Below are positions 34,767 through 44,241 of a stretch of 64,000 nt of DNA, one piece after another. The number at the start of each line of letters is the position of its first letter. The first letter of the stretch is position 1. Under the pieces are notes generated by a model. That model saw only the letters and a program-made list of their open reading frames with translations. It was not told the DNA's origin and ran no database searches. The position numbers were made by a program, and so were the translations under genes. Where the stretch lies: the NCBI RefSeq assembly GCF_010727125.1, contig NZ_AP022564.1, positions 372,001 to 436,000 on the forward strand, given 5' to 3'. Origin of the DNA: Mycolicibacter terrae. Its GTDB lineage: Bacteria; Actinomycetota; Actinomycetes; Mycobacteriales; Mycobacteriaceae.

Positions 34767-35552
34767 ATGCTCAGCGCCCAGATCCGCGACGAACTCGCCG
34801 CCGAGTTGGCGCAAGCGGAGCGCAGCCGGGTCCCGATCTCCCCGTTAACGGCGGCGCACCCCGACATCGACGTCGTCGACGCCTACGAGATCCAGTTGAT
34901 CAACATCCGGCAGCGGATCGCCGAGGGTGCCCGGGTCGTCGGACACAAGGTCGGCCTGTCCAGCGAGGCGATGCAGCAGATGATGGGTGTCGATGAGCCG
35001 GACTACGGGCATCTGCTCAACGAGATGCAGGTGTTCGAGGACACGCCGGTCAAGGCGTCGAACTACCTCTACCCGCGGGTCGAGGTGGAGGTGGCCTTCA
35101 TCCTGGGCGCGGATCTGCCCGGCGCGGACTGCACCGAGGAGCACGTGCTGGCCGCCACCGAGGCGTTCGCCCCGGCGATCGAGCTGATCGACAGCCGGAT
35201 CACCGACTGGAAGATCAAGCTCTGCGACACCATCGCCGACAATGCCTCCTCGGCCGGCTTCGTCCTCGGCAAGCAGCGAGTCAAGCCCGGTGATATCGAC
35301 ATCAAAGGCATTGATGCGTCGCTGACCAAGAACGGCGAGGTGGTCGCCAAGGGCCGCAGCGACGCGGTGCTGGGCAACCCGGTCACCGCGGTGGCCTGGC
35401 TGGCTCGCAAGGTGGAGAGCTTCGGGGTGCGGTTGAAGGCCGGCGACATCGTCCTGCCGGGCACCGCCACCCGGGCCATCGACGTGCACGCCGGTGATGA
35501 CTGCGTCGCCGATTTCTCCGGGCTGGGTTCGGTCCGGCTGGTTTTCGAATAG
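34767..35552 (+). CDS. hsaE: HsaE, 2-hydroxypenta-2,4-dienoate hydratase
   Basis: A 261-residue protein of the fumarylacetoacetate-hydrolase fold (MhpD type): [20 protein letters not shown] near residue 52, [12 protein letters not shown] near 105 with the metal-binding Glu pair, and [21 protein letters not shown] near 148. It hydrates the dienoate from steroid ring A/B cleavage to 4-hydroxy-2-oxoacid for HsaF. ATG 34767 follows GAGGGGACC. First gene of hsaE-hsaG-hsaF, with ten bases to hsaG. Confidence 0.93.
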   Translation: MLSAQIRDELAAELAQAERSRVPISPLTAAHPDIDVVDAYEIQLINIRQRIAEGARVVGHKVGLSSEAMQQMMGVDEPDYGHLLNEMQVFEDTPVKASNYLYPRVEVEVAFILGADLPGADCTEEHVLAATEAFAPAIELIDSRITDWKIKLCDTIADNASSAGFVLGKQRVKPGDIDIKGIDASLTKNGEVVAKGRSDAVLGNPVTAVAWLARKVESFGVRLKAGDIVLPGTATRAIDVHAGDDCVADFSGLGSVRLVFE

Positions 35553-35562
35553 AGGAGCGTTC

Positions 35563-36492
35563 ATGGCTGCCAAAGCCTCAGTCGCGATTGTCGGGTCGGG
35601 CAACATCAGCACCGACCTGCTGTACAAACTGCTGCGCTCGGAGTGGCTCGAGCCGCGCTGGATGATCGGTATCGACCCGGAATCCGAGGGCCTGGCCCGC
35701 GCCCGCAAACTCGGTCTGGAGACCTCGGCTGAGGGGGCGGACTGGCTGCTGGCCCAAGATGAGTTGCCGGACTTCGTCTTCGAGGCCACCAGCGCCTACG
35801 TCCACAAGGCGTACGCGCCCAAGTACGAGGCGGCCGGCATCCGGGCCATCGACCTGACCCCGGCCGCGGTCGGCCCGGCGGTGATCCCGCCGGCGAACCT
35901 GCACGAACACGTCGACGCCCCGAACGTCAACATGATCACCTGCGGTGGGCAGGCCACCATTCCGATCGTGTACGCGGTGACCCGCGCGGTCAAAGAGCAG
36001 GGCGGGGTGGTGCCCTACGCCGAGATCGTGGCCAGCGTCGCCAGTGTTTCGGCGGGGCCGGGCACCCGGGCCAATATCGATGAGTTCACCAAGACCACCT
36101 CGCGCGGAGTGGAGACCATCGGTGGCGCGCAACAGGGCAAGGCGATCATCATCTTGAACCCGGCCGATCCGCCGATGATCATGCGCGACACCATCTTCTG
36201 CCAGATTCCCGAGGACGCCGACCGCGACGCGATCACCAAGTCGATCCACAGCGTGGTCGCCCAGGTGCAGACCTACGTGCCCGGCTACCGGCTGCTCAAC
36301 GAGCCACAGTTCGACGAGCCGTCGCTGAACTCCGGCGGGCGTGCGGTGGTCACCACGTTCGTCGAGGTCGAGGGCGCCGGTGATTACCTGCCCCCCTATG
36401 CGGGCAACCTGGACATCATGACCGCCGCGGCCACCAAGGTCGGCGAGGAGATCGCCCGCGAGCTGGCGACCGCCAAGGCTGGAGGGGCGTAA
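35563..36492 (+). CDS. hsaG: HsaG, acylating propionaldehyde/acetaldehyde dehydrogenase
   Basis: A 309-residue NAD-dependent enzyme with an N-terminal Rossmann motif [13 protein letters not shown] and the catalytic Cys in [12 protein letters not shown] (about residue 127). It oxidises the aldehyde channelled from HsaF to the CoA ester (mainly propionaldehyde to propionyl-CoA in sterol catabolism). GAGGAG precedes ATG 35563. It forms a physical complex with HsaF, consistent with the five-base gap between the genes. Confidence 0.93.
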   Translation: MAAKASVAIVGSGNISTDLLYKLLRSEWLEPRWMIGIDPESEGLARARKLGLETSAEGADWLLAQDELPDFVFEATSAYVHKAYAPKYEAAGIRAIDLTPAAVGPAVIPPANLHEHVDAPNVNMITCGGQATIPIVYAVTRAVKEQGGVVPYAEIVASVASVSAGPGTRANIDEFTKTTSRGVETIGGAQQGKAIIILNPADPPMIMRDTIFCQIPEDADRDAITKSIHSVVAQVQTYVPGYRLLNEPQFDEPSLNSGGRAVVTTFVEVEGAGDYLPPYAGNLDIMTAAATKVGEEIARELATAKAGGA

Positions 36493-36497
36493 CCGCT

Positions 36498-37526
36498 ATG
36501 TCTGATCACATTTTCGACGTCCGCATCACCGACACCTCACTGCGGGACGGTTCGCACCACAAGCGCCATCAGTTCACCGGCGAGGAGGTGGCGGCGATCG
36601 TTGCGGCGATCGACGCCGCCGGGGTGCCGGTGATCGAGGTGACTCACGGTGATGGGCTGGGTGGATCCAGCTTCAACTACGGGTTCTCCAAGACCCCCGA
36701 CCAGGAGCTCATCGCGCTGGCGGCTTCCACCGCCAAGGACGCCAGGATCGCGTTTTTGATGCTGCCCGGGGTGGCCACCAAGGACGACATGAAAGCCGCG
36801 CAGGGCAATGGCGGGCAGATCTGCCGGATCGCCACCCACTGCACCGAGGCCGATGTGTCCATCCAGCACTTCGGGCTGGCCCGTGAGCTGGGCCTGGAGA
36901 CCGTCGGGTTCTTGATGATGGCCCACACCGTGTCCCCGGAGAAGCTGGCCGGCCAGGCCCGCATCATGGCTGATGCGGGGTGTCAGTGCGTGTATGTGGT
37001 GGATTCGGCCGGGGCGCTGGTGCTCGAAGGTGTGCGTGATCGGGTGGCCGCGCTGGTCACCGAGCTCGGTGACGACGCGCAGGTGGGTTTTCATGGCCAC
37101 GAGAACCTCGGGCTCGGGGTGGCCAACTCCCTGGAGGCGGTGCGCGCCGGTGCCAAGCAGATTGACGGCTCGGTGCGCCGCTTCGGTGCCGGTGCGGGCA
37201 ACGCGCCGGTGGAGGCGTTGATCGGGGTGTTCGACAAGGTCGGCATCAAGACCGGTATCGACTTCTTCGACATCGCCGATGCCGCCGAGGACGTGGTGCG
37301 CCCGGCCATGCCCGCCGAGTGCGTACTGGACCGCAACGCACTGATCATGGGCTACTCCGGGGTGTACTCCAGCTTCCTCAAACACGCGGTACGCCAGGGC
37401 GAGCGCTACGGTGTGCCCGCCCACGAACTGCTGCACCGCGCCGGCCAACGCAAACTCATCGGCGGCCAAGAAGACCAACTCATCGACATCGCCCTGGAAA
37501 TCCAACGCGAACGAGCTGCGAAGTAA
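36498..37526 (+). CDS. hsaF: HsaF, 4-hydroxy-2-oxoacid aldolase
   Basis: A 342-residue DmpG/HMG-CoA-lyase-like TIM-barrel aldolase: [16 protein letters not shown] (Arg and His catalytic, Asp metal ligand), [15 protein letters not shown], and the second metal motif [15 protein letters not shown]. It splits 4-hydroxy-2-oxohexanoate into pyruvate and propionaldehyde, passed to HsaG. Last gene of the KstR-controlled hsaEGF operon. Confidence 0.94.
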   Translation: MSDHIFDVRITDTSLRDGSHHKRHQFTGEEVAAIVAAIDAAGVPVIEVTHGDGLGGSSFNYGFSKTPDQELIALAASTAKDARIAFLMLPGVATKDDMKAAQGNGGQICRIATHCTEADVSIQHFGLARELGLETVGFLMMAHTVSPEKLAGQARIMADAGCQCVYVVDSAGALVLEGVRDRVAALVTELGDDAQVGFHGHENLGLGVANSLEAVRAGAKQIDGSVRRFGAGAGNAPVEALIGVFDKVGIKTGIDFFDIADAAEDVVRPAMPAECVLDRNALIMGYSGVYSSFLKHAVRQGERYGVPAHELLHRAGQRKLIGGQEDQLIDIALEIQRERAAK

Positions 37527-37559
37527 GCGGCTGTCGGGGCGGTCCGGCACGATGAGGCT

Positions 37560-39677
37560 GTGCCTTCCCCGCCCTCTTCGACCAGTTTGATCGAACGCGA
37601 CGAAGCCCAGGCGATCCTGGAGCAGCTGGCCGGCCCCGAGGCGCGCCTGCGCGACGATCAGTGGGCGGCGATCGAGGCGCTGGTGGTCGGGCGTCGTCGA
37701 GCGCTGGTGGTGCAGCGCACCGGGTGGGGCAAGTCGGCGGTGTACTTCATCGCGGCGAAGCTGCTGCGCAATCGGGGCCACGGGCCGACAGTGATCGTGT
37801 CGCCGCTGCTGGCGTTGATGCGCAACCAGGTGGCCGCCGCCGAACGGGCCGGCGTGCATGCCGCCACCATCAACTCCTCGAACGTGACCGAGTGGGCCGA
37901 GGTGCAACGAAGGGTGGCTCACGCTGACCTCGACGTGCTGCTGGTCAGCCCGGAGCGGCTCAACAACCCGGATTTCCGCGATGACGTGCTGCCCGCGCTG
38001 GCGGCCCGGGCCGGGCTGGTGGTGGTCGACGAGGCGCACTGCGTCTCGGACTGGGGGCATGATTTCCGGCCGGACTACCGGCGCATCCGGAGCCTGATCG
38101 CCGAGCTGGGCGCAGAAGTTCCGGTGCTGGCGACCACCGCGACCGCCAACGACCGGGTGGTCGAGGACGTCGCCGGCCAACTCGGGGTGGGCGGCCCCGA
38201 CGATCAGGACACGCTGGTGCTGCGTGGCGGCTTGGACCGCGAATCACTGCGGTTGTCGGTGGTGCAAGCCGGTGGTCCGGCGCAGCGGGCGGCCTGGATC
38301 GGAGCGCACCTGGAGGCGCTGCCGGGTTCGGGAATCGTCTACACACTCACGGTGGCCCAGGCCCACGATGTGGCCGCCGACCTGCGTGCCCAGGGGTTCG
38401 CGGTGGCCGCCTACACCGGTTCGACCGAAGCGGCTGACCGCGAGCAGCTCGAGGCCGACCTGCTCGCCAACCGGGTCAAAGCACTGATCGCCACCTCGGC
38501 GCTGGGCATGGGGTTCGACAAGCCGGACCTGGGCTTCGTCATCCATCTGGGCGCGCCGTCCTCGCCGATCGCCTACTACCAGCAGGTGGGACGGGCGGGG
38601 CGCTCCACGGCCAGCGCCGAGGTGATCCTGCTGCCCGGCCCGGAGGATCAGGACATCTGGCGTTATTTCACATCGCTGGCGTTCCCGCCGGAAGCGGTGG
38701 TGCGCAAGGTGATCGGCGAGCTATCGAGCGAACGGCCACTGTCGACGCCGGCGCTGGAACCGCTGGTCGACTTGAATCGGTCGCGACTGGAGATGGTGCT
38801 CAAGGTCCTCGACGTCGACGGCGCGGTGCGTCGGGTCAAGGGCGGCTGGCTGGGTACCGGGCAGCCGTGGAGTTACGACGAGCAGCGCTACCGCAACCTC
38901 GCAGAGCTGCGCCGGGCCGAACAGCAGGCGATGCTCGACTACCAGCACACCGGCGAGTGCCGGATGACGTTCCTGCGCGCCCAGCTCAACGACCCGCACC
39001 TACGCGCCGGGGAACGCTGCGGGCGGTGCGACAACTGCGCCGGGCCGCGGTTTGACGCCGAGGTGGACGCGACCGCCGCCGCGGCCACCCGGGAGCGGCT
39101 GATGCGGCCCGGCGTTGAGCTCACCCCGCGCCGCCAGTGGCCGTCCGGGCTGGGGAAACTCGGTGTCGAGCTGTCCGGCCGGATCGCCGACGGGCCGGAG
39201 CCGGGCCGGGTCATCGGCCGACTCACCGACCTGGGCTGGGGCGCCCGGCTGCGGCGGCTGCTCGACGAGCCGGACCGGGAGGTCCCCGAAGAGGTGGTCC
39301 GCGCCGCGGTGGCGGTGCTGGCGAGGTGGGAATGGCAGACGCGACCGACCGCGGTGCTGGGTCTTGACTCAGCCACCCATCCGATCCTGATCGAGTCGCT
39401 GGTTGACCGGCTGGCCGAGCTGGGCCGCCTGACCCGCCTGGACACGCTGCGCTATGCGCCGGGCCGGCGGGCGAGCACCGCAGCAAACTCGGCCTACCGG
39501 GTCGCGGCCCTACACGACTGTTGGCAGCCGCCCGCCGAACTTCCGGCGGGTATCGGCCCGGTGCTGCTGGTCGACGACGTCGCCGACACCGGGTGGACAC
39601 TGACGATGGCCGCCCGGGTGGTGCGGGCCGCCGGTGCACCGCAGGTGCTGCCGTTTGCGCTGGCCAGCGTGAACTGA
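37560..39677 (+). CDS. RecQ-like DNA helicase with C-terminal PRTase-like domain
   Basis: A 705-residue superfamily-2 helicase starting at GTG 37560. Walker A TGWGKSAVYF (about 60), DEAH box VVVDEAHCVSDWGHDFRPDYR (about 155), helicase motif VI QQVGRAGRS (about 342) and the RecQ zinc cluster (C-x-MTFLRAQLN ... CGRCDNC, about 462-496). After a linker the last 60 residues contain VLLVDDVADTGWT, the PRPP-binding signature of type I phosphoribosyltransferases, a fusion seen in some actinobacterial RecQ-like proteins. DNA repair role inferred. It has no counterpart at this place in the M. tuberculosis sterol region. Confidence 0.83.
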   Translation: MPSPPSSTSLIERDEAQAILEQLAGPEARLRDDQWAAIEALVVGRRRALVVQRTGWGKSAVYFIAAKLLRNRGHGPTVIVSPLLALMRNQVAAAERAGVHAATINSSNVTEWAEVQRRVAHADLDVLLVSPERLNNPDFRDDVLPALAARAGLVVVDEAHCVSDWGHDFRPDYRRIRSLIAELGAEVPVLATTATANDRVVEDVAGQLGVGGPDDQDTLVLRGGLDRESLRLSVVQAGGPAQRAAWIGAHLEALPGSGIVYTLTVAQAHDVAADLRAQGFAVAAYTGSTEAADREQLEADLLANRVKALIATSALGMGFDKPDLGFVIHLGAPSSPIAYYQQVGRAGRSTASAEVILLPGPEDQDIWRYFTSLAFPPEAVVRKVIGELSSERPLSTPALEPLVDLNRSRLEMVLKVLDVDGAVRRVKGGWLGTGQPWSYDEQRYRNLAELRRAEQQAMLDYQHTGECRMTFLRAQLNDPHLRAGERCGRCDNCAGPRFDAEVDATAAAATRERLMRPGVELTPRRQWPSGLGKLGVELSGRIADGPEPGRVIGRLTDLGWGARLRRLLDEPDREVPEEVVRAAVAVLARWEWQTRPTAVLGLDSATHPILIESLVDRLAELGRLTRLDTLRYAPGRRASTAANSAYRVAALHDCWQPPAELPAGIGPVLLVDDVADTGWTLTMAARVVRAAGAPQVLPFALASVN

Positions 39678-39698
39678 CAACGCGGGTACCGTCGAGGG

Positions 39699-39968
39699 AT
39701 GAGCGCAATCATTCGAGCCACCGCCGCGGCCCTGGCGGGCGCGGCGCTGACCCTGGCGCCGGTAGCGAACGCCGCGCCACAACAGTGCGACCAGACGTTC
39801 GGCAACTCGATCGACTCATACCTGAACCGGCACCCGGACGTCCGGGCTGAGCTGGACGCGAAGGGACGGCAGGAAGACCCCGGCGCTCCGAACCCGGTGC
39901 TGTCCTATCTCGAACGCCACCCGCACGTGCGTGACGCGCTGATCACGTTGTCGCAGCAGTGCGTATGA
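39699..39968 (+). CDS. Hemophore-related small exported protein
   Basis: An 89-residue protein. Signal peptide to about residue 28 (AAALAGAALTLAPVANA-AP). The mature part has two Cys (QQCDQTF and the penultimate Cys in QQCV) and two copies of a short motif, YLNRHPDVRAEL and YLERHPHVRDAL. This fits the mycobacterial Rv0203/Rv1174c hemophore-related family. It converges on, and overlaps by 26 bases, the EthD gene. Confidence 0.72.
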   Translation: MSAIIRATAAALAGAALTLAPVANAAPQQCDQTFGNSIDSYLNRHPDVRAELDAKGRQEDPGAPNPVLSYLERHPHVRDALITLSQQCV

Positions 39969-40659
39969 ACGGCGACCGCAACAGGTAGCGGCTGGTGGGC
40001 ACCGTGTCGATGTTCTGGTGCGCGCCGAACGCGCTGACGCTGGCGATCATGCGCCCTACCCGGTCGGTGAGGTCGGCCTCGTCGGCCGCGCCGTAGAACG
40101 CGTACGGGTCCGACACCGCGCCGTCGGGGAACAGTTCCTCGACGATGCCGTCGATCGCCGGCGCATCCTCGGTGAGGGCGCGGACCACGACGTTCTGGGT
40201 GTAGCCGAAGGTCGCCTGGGTGTCGATCGCCACCTGGGTGTGGTCAATGTGCCAGCGGCGCAGCCAGGTCTCGTGGTCCAGGTCGGCGGGCCGGCGCAGC
40301 AGCGCCACATTGGCCAACCCCGGCGTACGCGCGCCTCCATCGGGGTCCGGTGGTGCCATCGGCGTCGATTCTGTCACCAGATACGCTGCCGCCGACTCGG
40401 ATTCGGCCTCGATCAGTGCGATGGCGGCCCGGGCCTGCGGCCCGTAATACTGCTCGGTCCACAGGCTGATCACCGCGGCGGCCGGCGGGTCCAGTGTCGT
40501 CAGGGTCATCATGGCGTGGCGCACCGGTTCGTCACGAACGTTGACGGCCAGCCCCGGCAGCCCCAGATCCAGCAGCTTCGCGGCAACCGGCCCGCGTAGC
40601 TTGCGGCACCATTCCTCGCTGAAATCGGCTGTCCGCGCGATGATCACGACCTTCTCCAT
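39943..40659 (-). CDS. EthD-domain protein
   Basis: A 238-residue protein with the dimeric alpha/beta-barrel EthD pattern: VALLRRPADLDHETWLRRWH at about 118-137 and a second, weaker half at the N-terminus (VVIIARTADFSEEWCRKL). EthD proteins are small, often unexplained partners in oxidative degradation clusters. ATG 40659 follows AGGAGA; the TTG just upstream is less likely. It ends a four-gene minus-strand operon (IclR, SnoaL-like, LLM, EthD). Confidence 0.75.
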   Translation of the reverse strand: MEKVVIIARTADFSEEWCRKLRGPVAAKLLDLGLPGLAVNVRDEPVRHAMMTLTTLDPPAAAVISLWTEQYYGPQARAAIALIEAESESAAAYLVTESTPMAPPDPDGGARTPGLANVALLRRPADLDHETWLRRWHIDHTQVAIDTQATFGYTQNVVVRALTEDAPAIDGIVEELFPDGAVSDPYAFYGAADEADLTDRVGRMIASVSAFGAHQNIDTVPTSRYLLRSPFIRTAATT

Positions 40660-40668
40660 CAATGTCTC

Positions 40669-41598
40669 CTAGGTTGCGGCGCGGAACGCCTCGACGAGTT
40701 CGCTCAGCAGCTCGGTGGCCCGGTCGGTGTCGCGCGGCAGTGAGCAGGTGACCCGCACATCGGTGACGCCGGCGGCCACCAGCGCTGGCGCCGATGCCAC
40801 GGTGGCCGCGGTGTCGAGGGAGCCGTCCGCGCGCTTGGCGGTCTTCGCGTGGCCCAGCACCTGCAAGCCGGTCGGGTCACCACCCAGGCCGGCGATGCGT
40901 TGCTTCATTTCCGCAATGGCGCCGGCGGGATCCTGGATCGCGGGACCCCACGGGATCCATCCGGTGCCGAACCGGGCCAGCCTGCGTGCCACCGCGTCGT
41001 TCACGGTTCCACTGACCCATATCGGTATACCTTGCAGCTGAGCGGGTTTGGGCATCTGATGGATGTTCTCAAACGACAATTCCGGTGAGGTGTAGCTGCT
41101 GCGCTGCTCGGTCCATAATGCCCGGCACACCTCCAGAGTGTGGTCCAGCAGTCGGCCGCGGCGCTCGAACGCCAGGCCGGCGGCTTCGTACTCCTCCCGC
41201 TGCCAGCCGACGCCGACGCCGAGATCCAGCCGCCCACCGGACAGCACGTCCAGCGTGGCCAACTGCTTGGCCAGCACCGCTGGGCGGCGCAACGCGGCCA
41301 GCAGGACCGCGGTGCCGAGCCGAATCCGGGTGGTGGTCGCCGCCAGCGCGGTCAGCACGATCAGCGGGTCCAGCCATTGGCCGTCGGGACCGGTCGGCTG
41401 TCGTCCGCCGGCGATCCCGCCGAGCCGGGGGTCGGCGTAGGCGTCCGGGTTCTCGCCGAACACCACATGGTCGGAGACCACCACCCGATCCACTCCGGCG
41501 ACGTCCATCGCGGCGCCCAGCGCCAGGGTGGTGTGCCAGTCATGGCCGGGATCGTCGGTGAAAGTCTTGAGCTGCAGCGAGATCTGGGGTGTGCTCAT
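40669..41598 (-). CDS. LLM-class F420-dependent oxidoreductase
   Basis: A 309-residue luciferase-like TIM barrel: ALGAAMDVAGVDRVVVSDHVVFGE near the start, RIRLGTAVLLAALRRPAVLAKQLATLD in the middle, LDLGVGVGWQREEYEAAG near 115. Such enzymes use F420 (or FMN) to reduce or oxidise hydrophobic substrates. ATG 41598 overlaps the preceding SnoaL-like stop (ATGA), so the long upstream extension of the frame is rejected. Substrate unknown. Confidence 0.82.
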   Translation of the reverse strand: MSTPQISLQLKTFTDDPGHDWHTTLALGAAMDVAGVDRVVVSDHVVFGENPDAYADPRLGGIAGGRQPTGPDGQWLDPLIVLTALAATTTRIRLGTAVLLAALRRPAVLAKQLATLDVLSGGRLDLGVGVGWQREEYEAAGLAFERRGRLLDHTLEVCRALWTEQRSSYTSPELSFENIHQMPKPAQLQGIPIWVSGTVNDAVARRLARFGTGWIPWGPAIQDPAGAIAEMKQRIAGLGGDPTGLQVLGHAKTAKRADGSLDTAATVASAPALVAAGVTDVRVTCSLPRDTDRATELLSELVEAFRAAT

Positions 41599-42074
41599 GA
41601 TCGCACCTGTCGGGCCGGTCGGGTCTCGATGGCGTCGATCGACAGTGTGCGCACCGCGATCCGCCAGCCTTGACCTCCGCGGCGGTAGACATCGCTGTAG
41701 CGCAGATACCAGATGTGGTCGGTGATCTGGCCCCCGCTGTCGACCCAGTGGTGCGCCACGCCGGTGATCGCCCCGCTCGCCACCTCGCGGGATGCTTCGC
41801 CGATATGGGCACCGGTATAGAACTCGCCGACGATGCCGTGCTGGGTCCGGGTCACCGTGGACAGCGCGGACAGGGCGGCCAGCACGCCGGCGTGGCCGTT
41901 GTGGCGCACGCACGGCTCCAGGTGCTCCGGCGGCTTCGGCAGGATCAGTTCGGCGTCAGCGGTGAACAATTCGGCCACCTCGTCGAATCGGCGGGCATCG
42001 ACGTAACCGGCGTAGCGGTGCACGAGCCCGGACAGCTCCAGCTGGTCGGCAGCGGATAAGACCAACGCAGTCAT
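41595..42074 (-). CDS. SnoaL-like (NTF2-fold) protein
   Basis: A 159-residue protein of the SnoaL_4/NTF2-like type: ELSGLVHRYAGYVDARRFDEVAELFTADAEL at the start, VAHHWVDSGGQITDHIWYLRYSDVYRRGG near the end. These cone-fold proteins include hydroxylases, cyclases and dehydratases. It is coupled by ATGA both to the IclR gene upstream and to the LLM gene downstream, so the three are one unit. Confidence 0.78.
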   Translation of the reverse strand: MTALVLSAADQLELSGLVHRYAGYVDARRFDEVAELFTADAELILPKPPEHLEPCVRHNGHAGVLAALSALSTVTRTQHGIVGEFYTGAHIGEASREVASGAITGVAHHWVDSGGQITDHIWYLRYSDVYRRGGQGWRIAVRTLSIDAIETRPARQVRS

Positions 42075-43021
42075 GGCGCCGAACTTAACAGCGGCGCAGG
42101 CTTGATCCCGCCGAGTTGCGCGGTGAGCGCATCGGCGGTCCGCAGCAGTCCGCGGGCCCACTTGCTGATCTCGGTGTCGGTCAATGCCCGCTGGGCGTGC
42201 AGCGACACGACCATGGTCTGGCGTTGATGGTGGTCATAGACCGGTGCCGAGATGACGCTGATGTCGTGGCGGCCCCGGCTGCCGGCTTCGCCACGCAGAT
42301 ACACCCGCTCACCGATATCGGAGACCAGCTCACCGAGCAGGGCCCGCAGCTCGTCGGGCAGATCGCTGGGCAGGCCCGCCATCAACCCGTAGAGCCGTTG
42401 CCCGCCCGGTGTCAGCCGCTCGACCAGATACCCGTCGGCACGGCATTCGTCGACGACGCGTTGCAGTCGCTCGCTCTCGGAGCGCAGCGGGATGGTGGGC
42501 TGCCGGGCCAGCCAGTCCTGCAGTGCGGCGTCGTCCCAGAGCACGAACATCAGCCCCACCGGTGGTGCAAACGGATAGCTCTGACCGGCCTGAACGCCCA
42601 GATGCGCGTTCGGGGCGGCGACGAGCTCCAGCACGGTGATCCGGTCCTCGACCACCGCGCTCAGCGCTGCGGAGGTCCCGAACTCATCCGAGAGCCGGCG
42701 CAGTTCCTCGTGTGCCTCGGGGGCCACGCGCAGCGACTGCTGGGCGGCGCGGCCCAGGGAGATCAGCCCCGGCCCGAGCCGGTAGGCCTTGTCCGTGTCG
42801 TCGCGGATCAGGTAGCCCGCATCGGCCAGCGTGGTGGCGATACCCAGGCAGGTCGGCTTGGACAGGCCGGTCCGGCGGGCCAGCTCGGACAGGCCGAAGC
42901 GCTGATCAGGGTGATGGGCCAGAAAGTTCAGGATGCTCACCACCCGCTCGGTGGGCGGGGACGACCGCACGGATTGTCGGGACGCCGCTTGTCCGGACGC
43001 CGCTTTTTCAGACCCAGCCAT
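42071..43021 (-). CDS. IclR-family transcriptional regulator
   Basis: A 316-residue protein. N-terminal winged helix (about 22-85, RVVSILNFLAHHPDQRFGLSELARRTGLSKPT) and a C-terminal GAF-like effector domain (about 95-300). It heads a minus-strand operon with SnoaL-like, LLM and EthD genes and is divergent from the DUF1214-SDR-sulfotransferase operon. A near-perfect 16-base palindrome lies in the 92-base gap. It could control either operon or both. Confidence 0.85.
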   Translation of the reverse strand: MAGSEKAASGQAASRQSVRSSPPTERVVSILNFLAHHPDQRFGLSELARRTGLSKPTCLGIATTLADAGYLIRDDTDKAYRLGPGLISLGRAAQQSLRVAPEAHEELRRLSDEFGTSAALSAVVEDRITVLELVAAPNAHLGVQAGQSYPFAPPVGLMFVLWDDAALQDWLARQPTIPLRSESERLQRVVDECRADGYLVERLTPGGQRLYGLMAGLPSDLPDELRALLGELVSDIGERVYLRGEAGSRGRHDISVISAPVYDHHQRQTMVVSLHAQRALTDTEISKWARGLLRTADALTAQLGGIKPAPLLSSAP

Positions 43022-43073
43022 TGCCGCATGCTACCGCGACCGTCTAAAGTCGGTTCGAGATATCTACCAATGC

Positions 43074-43089
43074 GGTCCAATATTGAACC
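43074..43089. promoter_or_regulatory. Palindrome in IclR / DUF1214 divergent promoter
   Basis: GGTCCAATATTGAACC is a 16-base palindrome with one mismatched pair. It lies between the divergent IclR gene (start 43021) and DUF1214 gene (start 43114). An IclR operator is the natural reading; inferred from position. Confidence 0.5.
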
Positions 43090-43096
43090 AGTTGAC
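43083..43096. promoter_or_regulatory. Degenerate KstR-like box before DUF1214 operon
   Basis: TTGAACCAGTTGAC matches TnnAACnnGTTnnA except at the last base. It overlaps the IclR-type palindrome and ends 17 bases before the ATG at 43114. Weak on its own; the downstream genes do belong to the sterol region. Confidence 0.35.
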
Positions 43097-43113
43097 TGTG
43101 AGGTGCTGCCGCG

Positions 43114-44241
43114 ATGTACTCCGAGCCACTTTCCGCCGCGATCGCCGAGGCGGAGAAGCTGGTCGCCGCCGCTCCGCACATCGACACCGAGGCGGACCTG
43201 CTGGAGGGTCTGCAGTACCTGGCCGGCGGTGTCCAGGCGTGCGTGCACGCCGCGTTCAACTCTGAACGCGACCACCCGTTCCTGCTGTCGGGCACCGGGC
43301 CGTTCACCAAGATGGGCCTGGACAACCCGGACACGCTGTACTTCGGCACCGTCGTGCGCCCCGATCAGGACTACGTGGTCACCGGCCGGCGCGGGACCAC
43401 GACCGACCTGAGTTTTCAGTTGCTCGGCGGCGAATACACCGACGCTCAGGTTCCGGCCAGTGAGGCGGCCTTCGACGACCGTGAACTCGAGGTCGCCGCC
43501 GACGGCAGCTTTACCTGGCGGTTCCGGCCGAAGACGCCGGCACAACTGGTGATTCGCGAGGTCTACAACGATTGGGCGGCCCAGCGTGGCACGGTGGCGA
43601 TATCGCGGATCGACACCGCCGGCACCGCGCCGCCGCCGCTGACCCGCCAGCTCATCGAGAAGCGTTACGCGGCGGCGGGAAAGCAACTGATCAACCGGGT
43701 CAAAACCTGGCTGGCGTTCCCGCAGTGGTTCTATCTCAACCTGCCGGTCAACACCATGGTGGCGCCGCGGCTCACCCCCGGCGGGCTGGCCACCCAGTAC
43801 TCGTCGGCCGGGCACTACGAGTTGCGGCCCGACGAAGCCCTGGTGATCACGCTGCCGGTGACCGATGCGCCCTACCTGGGCTTCCAACTCGGCAGCCTGT
43901 GGTACATCTCGCTGGACTACATCAACCACCAGACATCACTGAACGGCACTCAAGCCCAAGCGGATCCGGATGGCAAGATCCGAATCGTGGTCTCCGACAC
44001 CAATCCCGGTGTCACCAACTGGGTCGAGACGTGTGCGCACCGCCGCGGTTTCCTGCAGTTCCGGTGGCAGCGGGTGTCGCGGCAGCTGACCGAGGCGGAC
44101 GGCCCGACCGTGGAGCTCGTCAATGTCGACTCGGTGCCGGCGACGCTGCCCTATTTTGATCACAACAAGATTTCCGAAGAAGGCTGGCGAGCGCGTATCG
44201 CGCAGCGGCAGCAACAAATCGCCAACAGAATGCTGGGGTGA
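43114..44241 (+). CDS. DUF1214-domain protein (Rv3531c-like)
   Basis: A 375-residue protein with a DUF1254/DUF1214-type C-terminal half: FYLNLPVNTMVAPRLTPGG, HYELRPDEALVITLPVTDAPYLGFQLG and a closing RWQRVSRQL segment. Length and following genes agree with M. tuberculosis Rv3531c, whose function is not established as far as I know. First gene of a tightly overlapping three-gene operon with an SDR and a sulfotransferase. Confidence 0.78.
   Translation: MYSEPLSAAIAEAEKLVAAAPHIDTEADLLEGLQYLAGGVQACVHAAFNSERDHPFLLSGTGPFTKMGLDNPDTLYFGTVVRPDQDYVVTGRRGTTTDLSFQLLGGEYTDAQVPASEAAFDDRELEVAADGSFTWRFRPKTPAQLVIREVYNDWAAQRGTVAISRIDTAGTAPPPLTRQLIEKRYAAAGKQLINRVKTWLAFPQWFYLNLPVNTMVAPRLTPGGLATQYSSAGHYELRPDEALVITLPVTDAPYLGFQLGSLWYISLDYINHQTSLNGTQAQADPDGKIRIVVSDTNPGVTNWVETCAHRRGFLQFRWQRVSRQLTEADGPTVELVNVDSVPATLPYFDHNKISEEGWRARIAQRQQQIANRMLG

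Noticed and set aside
36537..38180. 547-residue minus-strand open frame across hsaF and the helicase gene
   Set aside because: It is antisense to two well-recognised genes, crosses their boundary and has no domain; typical of high-GC shadow frames.
40669..41913. Longer start for the LLM oxidoreductase (414 residues)
   Set aside because: The extra 105 residues are Arg-rich and overlap the SnoaL-like gene in another frame; ATG 41598 gives a canonical LLM start and an ATGA overlap.
43083..43096. A ninth full KstR site
   Set aside because: The last fixed base is C instead of A and it overlaps a better palindrome; listed only as a weak candidate, not counted among the eight.
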